Assembly (NCBI GenBank): GCA_946800325.1
Contig: OX326959.1
Location: 48,986,784-49,050,783, forward strand
Length of the DNA: 64,000 nt
Direction of reading: 5' to 3'
Source: Luzula sylvatica
Taxonomy: Eukaryota; Streptophyta; Magnoliopsida; Poales; Juncaceae
The translations under genes and the position numbers were made by a program. Positions 24,501 to 38,420 of this stretch are shown piece by piece. A model generated the notes under the pieces. That model ran no database searches, was not told the origin of the DNA, and saw only the letters and a program-made list of their open reading frames with translations. Every line of letters starts with the position of its first letter. Position 1 is the stretch's first letter.

Positions 24501-27500
24501 TGGAAAAATATAAATTTGTATGTGTTAGTCTTCAATCACGGAATTTTTTAAGAAAAACATGAAAAATGAAGTATTCTGCTCATTTTAGAGAACTATTTTG
24601 GTCTTTTTTACAAAAAATGATAATTGATATTTTTGAAGGTGTTAGACTTCAGTTTTTTATTTTTTGCAAAAAATAGGAAAAATAGAAATTTGTATGTGTT
24701 AGTCTTCAATCACGGAGTTTTTTGAGAAAAACATGAAAAATGAAGTATTTTGCGAATTTTAGAGAACTATTTTGGTCATTTTTAGAAAAAATGATAATTG
24801 ATATTTTGGAAGGTGTTAGACTTCAGTTTTTGTTTTTTTCCAAAAAATAGAAAAAATAGAAATTTGTATGTGTTAGTCTTCAATCACGAAGTTTTTTGTG
24901 AAAAACATGAAAAATGAATTATTTTGCTCATTTTAGAGAACTATTTTGGTCTTTTTAAGAAAAAATGATAATTGATATTTTTGAAGGTGCTAGACTTCAG
25001 TTTTTTATTTCTTGCAAAAAATAGGAAAAATAAAAATTTGTATGTGTTAGTCTTCAATCACGGAGTTTTTTGAGAAAAACATGAAAAATGAAGTATTTTG
25101 CTAATTTTAGAGGACTATTTTGGTCATTTTTAGAAAAACTGATAATTGATATTTTTGATCATGTTAGACTTCTGTTTTTGATTTTTTGCCAAAAATAGGA
25201 AAAATATAAATTTGTATGTGTTAGTCTTCAATCACGAAGTTTTTTGAGAAAAACATGAAAAATGAAGTATTTTGCTCATTTTAGAGAACTATTTTGGACC
25301 CTTTTGGAAAAAAAGATAATTGATATTTTTGAAGGTGTTAGACTTCAGTTTTTGATTTTTTGCAAAAAATTGGAAAAATAGAAATTTGTATGTGTTAGTC
25401 TTCAATCACGGAGTTTTTTAAGAAAAACATGAAAAATTAAATATTTTGCTCATTTTAGAGAACTATTTTGGTCTTTTTTACAAAAAATGATAATTGATAT
25501 TTTTGAAGGTGTTAGACTTCAGTTTTTGTTTTTTTCCAAAAAATAGAAAAAATAGAAATTTGTATGTGTTAGTCTTCAATCACGAAGTTTTTTGTGAAAA
25601 ACATGAAAAATGAATTATTTTACTCATTTTAGAGAACTATTTTGGTCTTTTTAAGAAAAAATGATAATTGATATTTTTGAAGGTGCTAGACTTCAGTTTT
25701 TTATTTCTTGCAAAAAATACGAAAAATAAAAATTTGTATGTGTTAGTCTTCAATCACGGAGTTTTTTGAGAAAAACATGAAAAATGAAGTATTTTGCTAA
25801 TTTTAGAGGACTATTTTGGTCATTTTTAGAAAAACTGATAATTGATATTTTTGCTCATGTTAGACTTCTGTTTTTTATTTTTTGCAAAAAAATAGGAAAA
25901 ATATAAATTTGTATGTGTTAGTCTTCAATCACGAAGTTTTTTGAGAAAAACATGAAAAATGAAGTATTTTGCTCATTTTAGAGAACTATTTTGGACCCTT
26001 ATGGAAAAAAAGATAATTGATATTTTTGAAGGTGTTAGACTTCAGTTTTTGAGTTTTTGCAAAAAATTGGAAAAATAGAAATTTGTATGTGTTAGTCTTC
26101 AATCACGGAGTTTTTTGAGAAAAACATGAAAAATGAAGTATTTTGCTCATTTTAGAGAACTATTTTGGTCTTTTTTAGAAAAAATGATAATTGATATTTT
26201 TGAAGGTGTTAGACTTCAGTTTTTGATTTTATGCAAAAAATAGGAAAAATAGAAATTTGTATGTGTTAGTCTTCAATCCCGGAGTTTTTTGAGAAAAACA
26301 TGAAAAATGAGGTATTTTGCTCATTTTAAAGAACTATTTTGGTCTTTTTTAGAAAAAATGATAATTGATATTTTTGAAGGTGTTAGACTTCTGTTTTTGA
26401 TTTTTTGCAAATAATAGGAAAAATATATATTTGTATGTGTTAGTCTTCAATCACGAAGTTTTTTGAGAAAAACATGAAAAATGAAGTATTTTGTTCATTT
26501 TAGAGAACTATTTTGGACCCTTTTGGAAAAAAAGATAATTGATATTTTTGAAGGTGTTAGACTTCAGTTTTTTATTTTTTGCAAAAAATAGGAAAAATAG
26601 AAATTTGTATGTGTTAGTCTTCAATCACGAAGTTTTTTGAGAAAAACATGAAAAATGAAATATTTTGCTCATTTTAGAGAACTATTTTGGACTCTTTTAG
26701 AAAAAATGATAATTGATATTTTTGAAGGTGTTAGACTTCAGTTTTTGATTTTTTGCAAAAAATTGGAAAAATATAAATTTGTATGTGTTAGTCTTCAATC
26801 ACGAAGTTTTTTGAGAAAAACATGAAAAATGAAGTATTTAGCTCATTTTAAAGAACTATTTTGGACTATTTTAGAAAAAATGATAGTTGATATTTCTGAA
26901 GGTTTTAGACATCAGTTTTTAATTTTTTGCAAAAAATTGGAAAAATATAAATTTGTATGTGTTAGTCTTCAATCACGAAGTTTTTTGAGAAAAACATGAA
27001 AAATGAAGTATTTAGCTCATTTTAGAGAACTATTTTGGACTATTTTAGAAAAAATGATAGTTGATATTTTTGAAGGTGTTAGACATCAGTTTTTAATTTT
27101 TTGCAAAAATAGGAAAAATAGAAATTTGTATGTGTTAGTCTTCAATCACGGAATTTTTTAAGAAAAAACATGAAAAATGAAGTATTTTGCTCATTTTAGA
27201 GAACTATTTTGGTCTGTTTTACAAAAAATGATAATTGATATTTTTGAAGGTGTTAGACTTCAGTTTTTGATTTTTTGCAAAAAATTGGAAAAATTGAAAT
27301 TTGTATATGTTAGTCTTCAATCACGGAATTTTTTGAGAAAATCATAAAAAATGAAGTATTTTACTCATTTTAGAGAACTATTTTGGTCTTTTTTAGAAAA
27401 AATGATAATTGATATTTTTGAAGGTGTTAGACTTCAGTTTATGATTTTATGCACCAAATAGGAAAAATAGAAATTTGTATGTGTTAGTCTTCAATCCCGG

Positions 27501-30030
27501 AGTTTTGTGAGAAAAACATGAAAAATGAGGTATTTTGCTCATTTTAAAGAACTATTTTGGTCTTTTTTAGAAACAATGATAATTGATATTTTTGAAAGTG
27601 TTAGACTTCAGTTTTTGATTTTTTGCAAAAAATAGGAAAAATAGAAATTTGTATGTGTTAGTCTTCAATCACGAAGTTTTTTGAGAAAAACATGAAAAAT
27701 GAAGTATTTAGCTCATTTTAGAGAACTATTTTGGACTATTTTAGAAAAAATTATAGTTGATATTTTTGAAGGTGTTAGACATCAGTTTTTAATTTTTTGC
27801 AAAAAATTGGAAAAATAGAAATTTGTATGTGTTAGTCTTCAATCATGGAATTTTTTGAGAAAAGCATGAAAAATGAAGTATTTTGCTCATTTTAGAGAAC
27901 TATTTTGGTCTTTTTTAGAAAAAATTATAATTGATATTTTTGAAGGTGTTAGACTTCAGTTTTTGATTTTTTGCAAAAAATTGGAAATATTGAAATTTGT
28001 ATGTGTTAGTCTTCAATCACGGAATTTTTTGAGAAAATCATGAAAAATGATGTTTTTTGCTCATTTTAGAGAACTATTTTGGTCTTTTTTAGAAAAAATG
28101 ATAATTGATATTTTTGAAGGTGTTAGACTTCAGTTTTTGATTTTATGCAAAAAAAATAGGAAAAATAGAAATTTGTATGTGTTAGTCTTCAATCCCGGAG
28201 TTTTTCGAGAAAAACATGAAAAATGATGTATTTTGCTCATTTTAGAGAACTATTTTGGCCTGTTTTAGAAAAAATGATAATTGATATTTTTCAAGGTGTT
28301 AGACTTCAGATTTTGATTTTTTGCAAAAAATTGGAAAAATTGAAATTTGTATGTGTTAGTCTTCAATCACGGAATTTTTTGAGAAAAACATGAATAATGA
28401 AGTATTTTGCTCATTTTAGAGAACTATTTTGGTCTTTTTTAGAAAAAATGATAATTGATATTTTGAAGGTGTTAGACTCAATTTTTGATTTTATGCAAAA
28501 AATGGGAAAAATAGAAATTTGTATGTGTTAGTCTTCAATCCCGGAGTTTTTTGAGAAAAACATGAAAAATGAAGTATTTTGCTCATTTAAGAGAACTATT
28601 TTGGTCTTTTTTAGAAAAAATTATAATTGATATTTTTGAAGGTGTTAGACTTCAGTTTTTTATTTTTTGCAAAAAATAGGAAAAATAGAAATTTGTATGT
28701 GTTAGTCTTCAATCACGGAGTTTTTTGAGAAAAACATGAAAAATGAAGTATTTTGCTCATTTTAGAGAACTATTTTTGTCATTTTTAGAAAAAATGATAA
28801 TTGATATTTTTGAAGGTGTTAGACTTCAGTTTTTGATTTTTTGCAAAAAATAGGAAAAATAGAAATTTGTATGTGCTAGTCTTCAATCTCGAAGTTTTTT
28901 GAGAAAAACATGAAAAATGAAGTATTTTGCTCATTTTAGAGAACTATTTTGGACCCTTTTGGAAAAAAAGATAATTGATATTTTTGAAGGTGTTAGACTT
29001 CAGTTTTTGATTTTTTACAAAAAATTGGAAAAATAGAAATTTGTATGTGTTACTCTTCAATCACGGAGTTTTTTGAGAAAAACATGAAAAATGAAGTATT
29101 TTGCTCATTTTAGAAAACTATTTAGGTCTTTTTTAGAAAAAATGATAATTTATATTTTTGAAGGTGTTAGACTTCAGTTTTTGATTTTATGCAAAAAATA
29201 GGAAAAATAGAAATTTGTATGTGTTAGTCTTCAATCCCGGAGTTTTTTGAGAAAAACATGAAAAATGAAGTATTTTGCTCATTTTAGAGAACGATTTCGG
29301 TCTGTTTTAGAAAAAATGATAATTGATATTTTTGAAGGTGTTAGACTTCAGTTTTTTATTTTTTGCAAAAAATAGGAAAAATATAAATTTGTATGTGTTA
29401 GTCTTCAATCACGAAGTTTTTTTAGAAAAACATGAAAAATGAAGTATTTTGCTCATTTTATAGAACTATTTTGAACTCTTTTAGAAAAAATGATAATTGA
29501 TATTTTTGAAGTTGTTAGACTTCAGTTTTTCATTTTTTGCAAAAAATTGGAAAAATAGACATTTGTATGTGTTAGTCTTCAATCACGGAATTTTTTGAGA
29601 AAAACATGAAAAATGAAGTATTTTGCTCATTTTAGAGAACTATTTTGGTCTTTTTTACAAAAAAATGATAATTGATATTTTTGAAGGTGTTAGACTTCAG
29701 ATTTTTATTTTTTGCAAAAAATTGGAAAAATTGTAATTTGTATGTGTTAGTCTTCAATCACGGAGTTTTTTGAGAAAAACATGAAAAATGAAGTATTTTG
29801 CTCATTTTAGAGGACTATTTTGGTCTTTTTTAGAAAAAATGATAATTGATATTTTTGAAGGTGTTAGACTTCAGTTTTTGATTTTTTGGCAAAAAATAGG
29901 AAAAATAGAAATTTGTATGTGTTAGTCTTCAATAATGAAGTTTTTTGTGAAAAACATGAAAAATGAAGTATTTTGCTCATTTTAGAGAACTATTTTGGAC
30001 TCTTTTAGAAAAAAATGATAATTGAATTTT

Positions 30031-33000
30031 TTGAAGGTGTTAGACATGTGTTTTTTTTATGAAAGTTTCAAAAAACTAAAATTTGTGTGTCTTAGTCTTC
30101 AATTACGGAGTATTTTGAGTATGACATGAAATATGAGTATTTTGCTTTGTTACACTTCAATTTGAACATTTTTTTAAAAAAATATCTGCATTAAATTTTT
30201 TGAAGATGTTAGACTTAAGTTTTTGCTTTTTTAAGAAATTTTTGTGTGTTAGTCTTCAATTATGGGGTATTTTGAGAACGACATTAAAATTGAGTATTTT
30301 GATCGTGTTACACTTCAATCTTATCATTTTTAAAAAAAATACCTTCATTGAATTTTTTGAAAGTGTTAGACTTGTGATTTTTTTTCAAGAATGTTTTGGA
30401 AAAAATGAAATTCGTGTGTCTTAGTCTTCAATTACGGAGTATTTTGAGTACCCATGAAAATTTAGTTTTTTACTTGTGTCAAACTTGAATTTTAACATTT
30501 TTAAAAAAATATCTTAATTGAATTTTTTGAAGGTGTCAGACTTCAGTTTTTGTATTTTTATGAAAATTTTGAAAATATGGAAATTTGTATTTGCTGGTCT
30601 TCAATTACGGAGTATTTGGGTACGACTTGAAAATTGAGTATTTTGCTTGTGTTACACTTCAATTTTAACATTTTTACCAAAATATGTTAATTGAATTTTT
30701 TGAAGGTCTTAGACTTGTATTTTTTTTAAGAAAGTTTCAAAAAACTGAAATTTGTGTGTCTTAGTCTTCAATTACGGAGTATTTTGATTACCGATGAAAA
30801 TTGAGTTTTTACTTGTTTTAAACTTGAATTTTAACATTAAAAAAATATATATATTAATTGAATTTTTTGAAGGTGTTAGACTTCAGTTTTTGCATTTTTA
30901 AGAAATTTTTGAAAAAATTGAAATTTGTGTGTGTTAGTCTTCAATTACGGAGTATTTTGAGTATGACATGAAAATTGAGTATTTTGCTTGTGTTACACTT
31001 CAATTTTAATTTTTTAAAAAAATGACTTACTTTAATTTTTTGAAGGTGTTAGACTTCAATTTTTGCATTTTTTACGAAATTTTTTCAAAACATTTAAATT
31101 TGTGTGTAGTACTCTTCAATTATGGAGTATTTTGAGTATGACATGAATACTGAGTATTTTGCTTTGTTACACTTCAATTTGAACATTTTTTAAAAAAAAT
31201 ATCTTCATTGAATTTTTTGAAGGTGTGACTTCACTTTTTGCTTTTTAAAGAAATTTTTGTGTGTTAGTCTTCAATAATGGGGTATTTTGAGAACGACATG
31301 AAAATTGAGTATTTTGATCGTGTCACACTTCAATCTTAACATTTTTAAAAAAAATATCTTTATTGAATTTTTTGAAGGTGTTACAGTTCAGTTTTTGCAT
31401 TTTTAACATATTTTGTAAAAAATGGAAAATTTGTATGTGTTAGTCTTCAATTACTGAGTATTTTCAGTACAACATGAAAATTGAGTATTTTTCTTGTGAT
31501 ACAATTAAATTTTAACATATTTACAAATATATCTTAATTGAATTTTTTGAAGGTGTTAGACTTGTGTTTTTTTTCAAGAATGTTTTGAAAAAATTGAAAT
31601 TCGTGTGTCTTAGTCTTCAATTACGGATTATTTTGAGTACCCATGAAAATTGAGTTTTTTACTTGTGTTAAACTTGAATTTTAACATTTTAAAAAAATAT
31701 ATCTTAATTGAATTTTTCGAAGGTGTTGGACTTCAGATTTTGCATCTTTTAGAAATTTTTGAAAAAATTGAATTTTGTGTGTGTAAGTCTTCAATTACGG
31801 AGTATTTAGAGTATGACATGAAAATTGAGTATTTTGATTGTGTTACACTTCAATTTTAAATTTTTTAAAAAAAATAACTTCATTGAATTTTTTTAAAGGT
31901 GTTAGACTTCAATTTTTGCATTTTTACGGAAAAAAATTTACAAAAATTTATATTTGTGTGTGTTAGTCTTCAATTATGGAGTATTTTGAGTACAACATGA
32001 AAAATTGAGTATTTTGCTCGTGTTACACTTCAATTTAACTTTTATTTAAAACATATCTTAATTGAATTTTTTGCAGGTGTTACACTTCAGTTATTGTATT
32101 TTTAAGAAATTTTTGAAAAATATGGAAATTTGTATGTGTTGGTCTTCCATTACGGAGTATTTGGAGTACGACAAGAAAATTGAGTATTTTGCTTGTGTTA
32201 CAATTCAATTTTAACATTTTTACCAAAATATATTAGTTCAATTTTTTTGGTGTTAGACTTGTGTTTTTTTAAGAAAGTTTCGAAAAACTGAAAGTTGACT
32301 GCCTTAGTCTTCAATTACGGAGTATTTTGAGTAACCATGAAACTTGAGTTTTTTACTTGTGTTAAATTTGAATTTCAAATTTTTAAAAAAATATATCTTA
32401 ATTGAATTTTTTGAAGGTGTTACACTTCTGTTTTTGCATTTAAAAGAAATTTTTGAAAAAATTTAATTTTGTGTGTGTTAGTCTTCAATTACGGAGTATT
32501 TTGAGTATGCCATGAAAATTGAGTATTTTTGCTTGTGTTACACTTCAATTTTAAATTTTTTAAAAAAAATAACTTAATTGAATTTTTTGAAGGTGTTAGA
32601 CTTCAATTTTTGATTTTTAAGAATTTTTTTCAAAAAATTTAAATTTGTGTGTGTTAGTCTTCAATTACGGAGTATTTTGAGTATGACATGAAAACTGAGT
32701 ATTTAGCTTTGTTACACTTCAATTTTAACATTTTTAAAAAAAAATATCTTCATTGAATTTTTTGAGGGTGTTAGACTTCAGTTTTTGCATTTTTAAGAAA
32801 TTTTTGAAAAAATTGAAATTTATGTGTGTTATTCTTCTATTACGGAGTATTTTGAGTACGACATGAAAATTGAGTATTTTGCTCTTGTTACACTTCAATT
32901 TTAACATTTTTTAAAAAAATATCTTTATTGAATTTTTTGAAGGTGTTGTTACAGTTCAGTTTTTGTATTTTTAAGAAATTTTGGAAAAAATGGAAATTTG

Positions 33001-36000
33001 TATGTGTAAGTCTTGAATTACGAAGTATTTTGAGTACGACGTGACAATTTAGTATTTTTCTTGTGTTACACTTCAATTTTAACATTTTTCCAAAAATATC
33101 TTAACTGAATTTTTTGAAGGTGTTAGACTTGTGTTTTTTTTTCGAGAATGTTTTGAAACAAATGAAATTCGTGTGTCTTAGTCTTCAATTATGGAGTATT
33201 TTGAGTACCCATGAAATTTGAGTTTTTTATTTGTGTCAAAATTAAATTTTAACATTTTTAAAAAAATATCTTAATTGAATTTTTTGAAGGTGTTACACTT
33301 CAGTTTTTTCATTTTAAAGAAATTTTTTAAAAAATTGAATTTTGTGTGTGTGTTAGTCTTCAGTTACAGAGTATTTTGAGTATGACATGAAAATTGAGTA
33401 TTTTGCTTGTGTTACACTTAAATTTTAAATTTTTTCAAAAAATCTAAATTTGTGTGTAGTACTCTTCAATTACGGAGTATTTTGAGTATGACATGAAAAC
33501 TGAGTATTTTGCTCTGTTACACTTCAATTTGAACATTTTTTTAAAAAAATATCTTCATCAAATTTTTTGAATGTGTTAGACTTTACTTTTTGCTTTTTTA
33601 AGAAATTTTGAAAAAATTGAAATTTGTGTGTGTTAGTCTTCAATCATGGGGTATTTTGAGAACGACATGAAAATTGAGTATTTTGATCGTGTTACACTTC
33701 AATCGTAACATTTTTAAAAAAAATATCTTTATTGAATTTTTTGAAGGTGTTACAATTCAGTTTTTGCATTTTTAACATATTTTGTAAAAAATGGAAATTT
33801 GTGTGTGTTAGTCTTCAATTACTGAGTATTTTGAGTACGACATAAAAATTGAGTATTTTTCTTGTGTTACAATTAAGTTTTAACATTTTTAAAAATATAT
33901 CTTAATTGAATTTTTTTAAGGTGTTAGATTTGTGTTTTTTTCAAGAATGTTTTGAAAAAAAATGAAATTCGTTCGTCTTAGTCTTCAATTACGGAGTATT
34001 TTGAGTACCCATGAAAATTGAGTTTTTTACTTGTGTTAAACTTTAATTTTAACATTTTTAAAAAAAATATCTTAATTGAATTTTTTGAAGGTGTTGGACT
34101 TCAGATTTTGCATCTTTTAGAAATTTTTGAAAAAATTGAATTTTGTGTGTGTTAGTCTTCATTTACGGAGTATTTAGAGTATGACATGAAAATTGAGTAT
34201 TTTGATTGTGTTAAACTTCAATTTTAAATTTTTTTAAAAAAATAACTTAATTGAATTTTTTGAAGGTGTTAGACTTCGATTTTTGAAATTTTATGAAAAC
34301 AAATTTAAAAAAATTTATATTTGTGTGTGTTAGTCTTCAATTACGGAGTATTTTGAGTACGACATGAAAATTGAGTATTTTGCTCGTGTTACGCTTCAAT
34401 TTGACTTTTTTTTTAAAACATATCTTAATTGAATTTTTTGCAGGTGTTACACTTCTGTTATTGTATTTTTAAGAAATTTTTGAAAAATATGGAAATTTGT
34501 ATGTGTTGGTCTTCCATTACAGAGTATTTGAAGTACAACACGAAAATTGAGTATTTTGCTTGTGTTACAATTCAATTTTAACATTTTTACCAAAATATAT
34601 TAGTTGAATTTTTTGAAGATGTTAGACTTGTGTTTTTTTAAGAAAGTTTCGAAAAACTGAAAGTTGAGTGTCTTAGTCTTCAATTACGGAGTATTTTGAG
34701 TAACCATGAAACTCGAGTTTTTTACTTGTGTTAAACTTGAATTTTAAATTTTTTTAAAAAAATATCTTAATTGAATTTTTTTAATGTGTTACACTTCTGT
34801 TTTTGCATTTTAAAGAAATATTTGAAAAAATTTAATTTTGTGTGTGTTAGTCTTCAATTACGGAGTATTTTGAGTCTGACATGAAAATTGAGTATTTTGC
34901 TCGTGTTACACTTCAATTTAACTTTAAAAAAAAATAACTTTATTGAATTTTTTGAAGGTGTTAGACTTCAATTTTTGCATTTTTAAGAAATTGTTTCAAA
35001 AAATTTAAATTTGTGTGTGTTAGTCTTCAATTACGGAGTATTCTGAGTATGACATGAAAATTGAGTATTTTGCTTTGTTACCCTTCAATTTTAACATTTG
35101 TTTAAAAAAATATCTTCATTGAATTTTTTTAAGGTGTTAGACTTCAGTTTTTATATTTTTTAAGAAATGTTTGAAAAAATTGAAATTTATGTGTGTTAGT
35201 CTTCTATTACTGAGTATTTTGAGTACGACATGAAAATTGAGTATTTTTCTCGTGTTACACTTCAATTTCAACATTTTTAAAAAACATATCTTTATTGAAT
35301 TTTTTGAAGGTGTTACAGTTCAATTTTTGTATTTTTAAGAAATATTTTAAAAAATGGAAATTTGTATGTGTACTTAAGTCTTGAATTACGAAGTATTTTG
35401 AGTACGACATGAGAATTTAGTATTTTTCTTGTCTTATACTGCAATTTTAACATTTTTACAAAAATATATCAACTGAATTTTTTGAAGGTTAGACTTGTGT
35501 TTTTTTTCAAGAATGTTTCGAAAGAAATGAAATTTGTGTGTCTTAGTCTTCAATTACGGAGTATTTTGAGTACCCATGAAAATTGAGTATATTATTTGTG
35601 TTAAAATTAAAATTTGAGATTTTTAAAAACAATATCTTAATTGAATTTTTTGAAGGTGTTAGACTTCAATTTTTGCATTTTTATGAAAATTTTTTGAAAA
35701 AATTTAAATTTGTGTGTGTGAGTTTTCAATTACGGAGTATTTTGAGTATGACATGAAAACTGAGTATTTTTCTTTGTTACATTTCAATTTTAACATTTTT
35801 AAAAAAAAAATATCTTCATTGAATTTTTTGAAGATGTTAGACTTCAGTTTTTGCATTTTTAAGAAATTTTTGAAAAAAATGGAAATTTGTATGTTTTGGT
35901 TTTCAATTACGGAGTTTTTTGAGTACGACAGAAAATTGAGTAATTTGCTTGTGTCACACTTCAATTTTAACATTTTTCCGAAAATATCTTAATTGAATTT

Positions 36001-38411
36001 TGTAAAGGTGTGAGACTTGTGTTTTTTTTAAGAATGTTTTGAAAAACTGAAATTTGTGTGTCTTAGTCTACAATTACGGAGTATTTTGAGTGCCCATTAA
36101 AATTGAGTTTTTTAATTGTGTTAAACTTGAATTTTAACATTTTTTTAAAAAATATCTTAATTGAATTTTTTGGAGGTCCAAGACTTCAGTTTTTGCATTT
36201 TTAAGAAATTTTTGAAAAAATGGAAATTTGTGTGTGTTAGTCTTCAATTACGGAGTATTTTGAGTATGACGTAAAAATTGAGTATTTTGCTTGTGTAACA
36301 CTTCAATTTTAAATTTTTTGAAAAAAATAACTTAATTGAGTTTTTTTTAAGATGTTAGACTTCAGTTTTTTGCATTTTTAAGAAATTTTTTAAAAAAATT
36401 TATATTTGTGTGTGTTAGTCTTCAATGACGGAGTATTTTGAGTTAGACATGAAAATTGTGTATTTTGATTTTTTACACTTCAATATTAACATTTTTGTTA
36501 AAAAATATTTTCATTCAATTTTTTGATGGTAGACTTCAGTTTTTGCATTTTTAACATATTTTGTAAAAAATTGAAATTTGTGTGTGTGTTAGTCTTCAAT
36601 TACGGTGTATTTTGAGTACGACATGCAAATTTAGTATTTTTCTTGTGTTACAATTAAATTTTAATATTTTTACAAATATATCTTAATTGAGTTTTTGAAG
36701 GTGTTAGACTTGTGTTTTTTTCAAGAATGTTTTGAAAAAATGAAATTCGTGTGTCTTAGTCTTCAATTACGGAGTATTTTGATTACCCGTGAAAATTGAG
36801 TTTTTTACTTGTGTTAAACTTGAATTTTAGCATTTTAAAAAAAATATCTGAATTGAATTTTTTGAAGGTGTTAGACTTCCATTTTTGCATTTTTAAGAAA
36901 TTTTTGAAAAAATTGAATTTTGTGTGTGTTAGTCTTCAATTACGGAGTATTTTGAGTATGACATAAAAATTGAGTGTTTTGCTTTGTTACAATTCAATTT
37001 TAACATTTTTTAAAAAAAATATCTGAATTGAATTTTTTGAAGGTGTTAGACTTCAATTTTTGCATTTTTATGAAAATTTTTTAAAAAAATTTAAATTTGA
37101 GTGTGTTAGTCTTCAATTACGGAGTATTTTGAGTATTTTGCTTTGTTACACTTCAATTTTACCATATTTTTAAAAAAATATCTTCATTGAATTTTTTGAA
37201 GGTGTTAGACTTCTGTTTTTTCATTTCTAAGAAATTTTGTAAAAAATTAAAATTTGTGTGTGTTAGTCTTCAAATTGAGTACTACATGGAAATGGATTAT
37301 TTTGCTCGTGTTACACTTCAATTTTAACATTTTTTAAAAGAATATCTTAATTGAGTTTTTTGAAGGTGTTACACTTCAGTTTTTGTATTTTTAAGAAATG
37401 TTTCAAAAAATTGAATTTTGTGTGTGTTAGTCTTCAATTACGGACTATTTTGAGTATGACATGAAAATTAAGTATTTTGCTTTGTTACACTTCAATTTTA
37501 ACATTTTTTTTTTAAAATATCTGAATTGAATTTTTTGAAGTTGTAGGCTTCAATTTTTGCATTTTTATGAAATATTTTTAAAAAAATTTTAATTTGTGTG
37601 TGTTAGTCTTCAATTACGGAGTATTTTGAGTATGACCTGAAAATTGAGTATTTTGCTTTGTTACACTTCAATTTTAACATTTTTTTTAAAAAATATCTTC
37701 ATTGAATTTTTTGAAGGTGTTAGACTTCAGTTTTTTCATTTTTATGAAATTTTGTAAAAAATTAAAATTTGTGTGTGTTAGTCTTCAATTACGGAGTATT
37801 TTGAGTGCTACATGAAAATTTAGTATTTTGCTCGTGTTACACTTCAATTTTAATATTTTTTAAAAGAATATCTTAATTGAATTTTTTGAAGGTGTTACAC
37901 TTCCGTTTTTGTATTTTTAAGAAATGTTTGAAAAAAATGGAAATTTGTATGTGTTGGTCTTCAATTACGGAGTATTTTGAGTACGACATGAAAATTGAGT
38001 GTTTTGCTTGTGTTACACTTCAATTTTAACATTTTTACAAAAATATTTTAATTGAATTTTTTGAAGGTGTTAGACTTTTTTTTTTTTAAAAAAATCTTCA
38101 AAAACTGAAATTTGTGTGTCTTAGTCTACAATTACAGAGTATTTTGAGTACCCATGAAAATTGAGTTTTTTACTTGTGTTAAACTTGAATTTTAACATTT
38201 TTTAAACAAGTATCTTAATTGAAATTTTTGGAGGTGTTAGACTTAAGTTTTTACATTTTTAAGAAATTTTTGAAAAAATTGAAATTTGTGTGTGTTAGTC
38301 TTCAATTACGGAGTATTTTGAGTATGACATAAAAATTGAGTATTTTGCTTGTGTAACACTTCAATTTTAAATTTTTTTTAAAAAATAACTTAATTGAGTT
38401 TTTTTGAAGGT
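30031..38411 (+). repeat. Satellite zone B: diverged, direct-orientation version of the same satellite
   Basis: At about 30,030 the monomers switch to a diverged type with landmarks tgttagacttcagt, tgttagtcttcaattacgg and tgttacacttcaatttt. The order and orientation match zone A, so this is the same family. Spacing between units varies from roughly 155 to 177 bp and neighbouring units differ at many sites, so the zone has not been homogenised lately. The three landmarks lie 58, 58 and 59 bp apart (32594, 32652, 32710, 32769), exposing a three-part structure. Short open frames are chance products of AT-rich repeats. Confidence 0.95.
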
Positions 38412-38420
38412 ACACACAAA
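38405..38420. other. Satellite orientation switch point
   Basis: Zone B sequence ends in gaaggt and continues directly as acacacaaattt, which is the reverse complement of a different part of the monomer. There is no spacer, no transposon and no large palindrome across the joint. It looks like a simple inversion breakpoint or a fold-back repair joint. Confidence 0.9.

Larger units (their letters stand above)
1..30030 (+). repeat. Satellite zone A: ~174-bp tandem monomers, homogeneous, direct orientation
   Basis: About 172 head-to-tail monomers. The anchor word agtattttgc and its variants recurs at 141, 315, 489, 663, 837 and 1011, exactly 174 bp apart. Landmarks in each monomer are gaaggtgttagacttcag, gtatgtgttagtcttcaatc and acatgaaaaatgaagtat. 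Base composition is extremely AT-rich. Adjacent monomers differ at scattered sites and by rare single-base indels, while monomers several units apart are often identical, which is the signature of higher-order repeats. I see no gene, telomere repeat or CENP-B-box-like motif. The length is in the range of plant centromeric and heterochromatic satellites, but a centromeric role is inference only. Confidence 0.97.
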
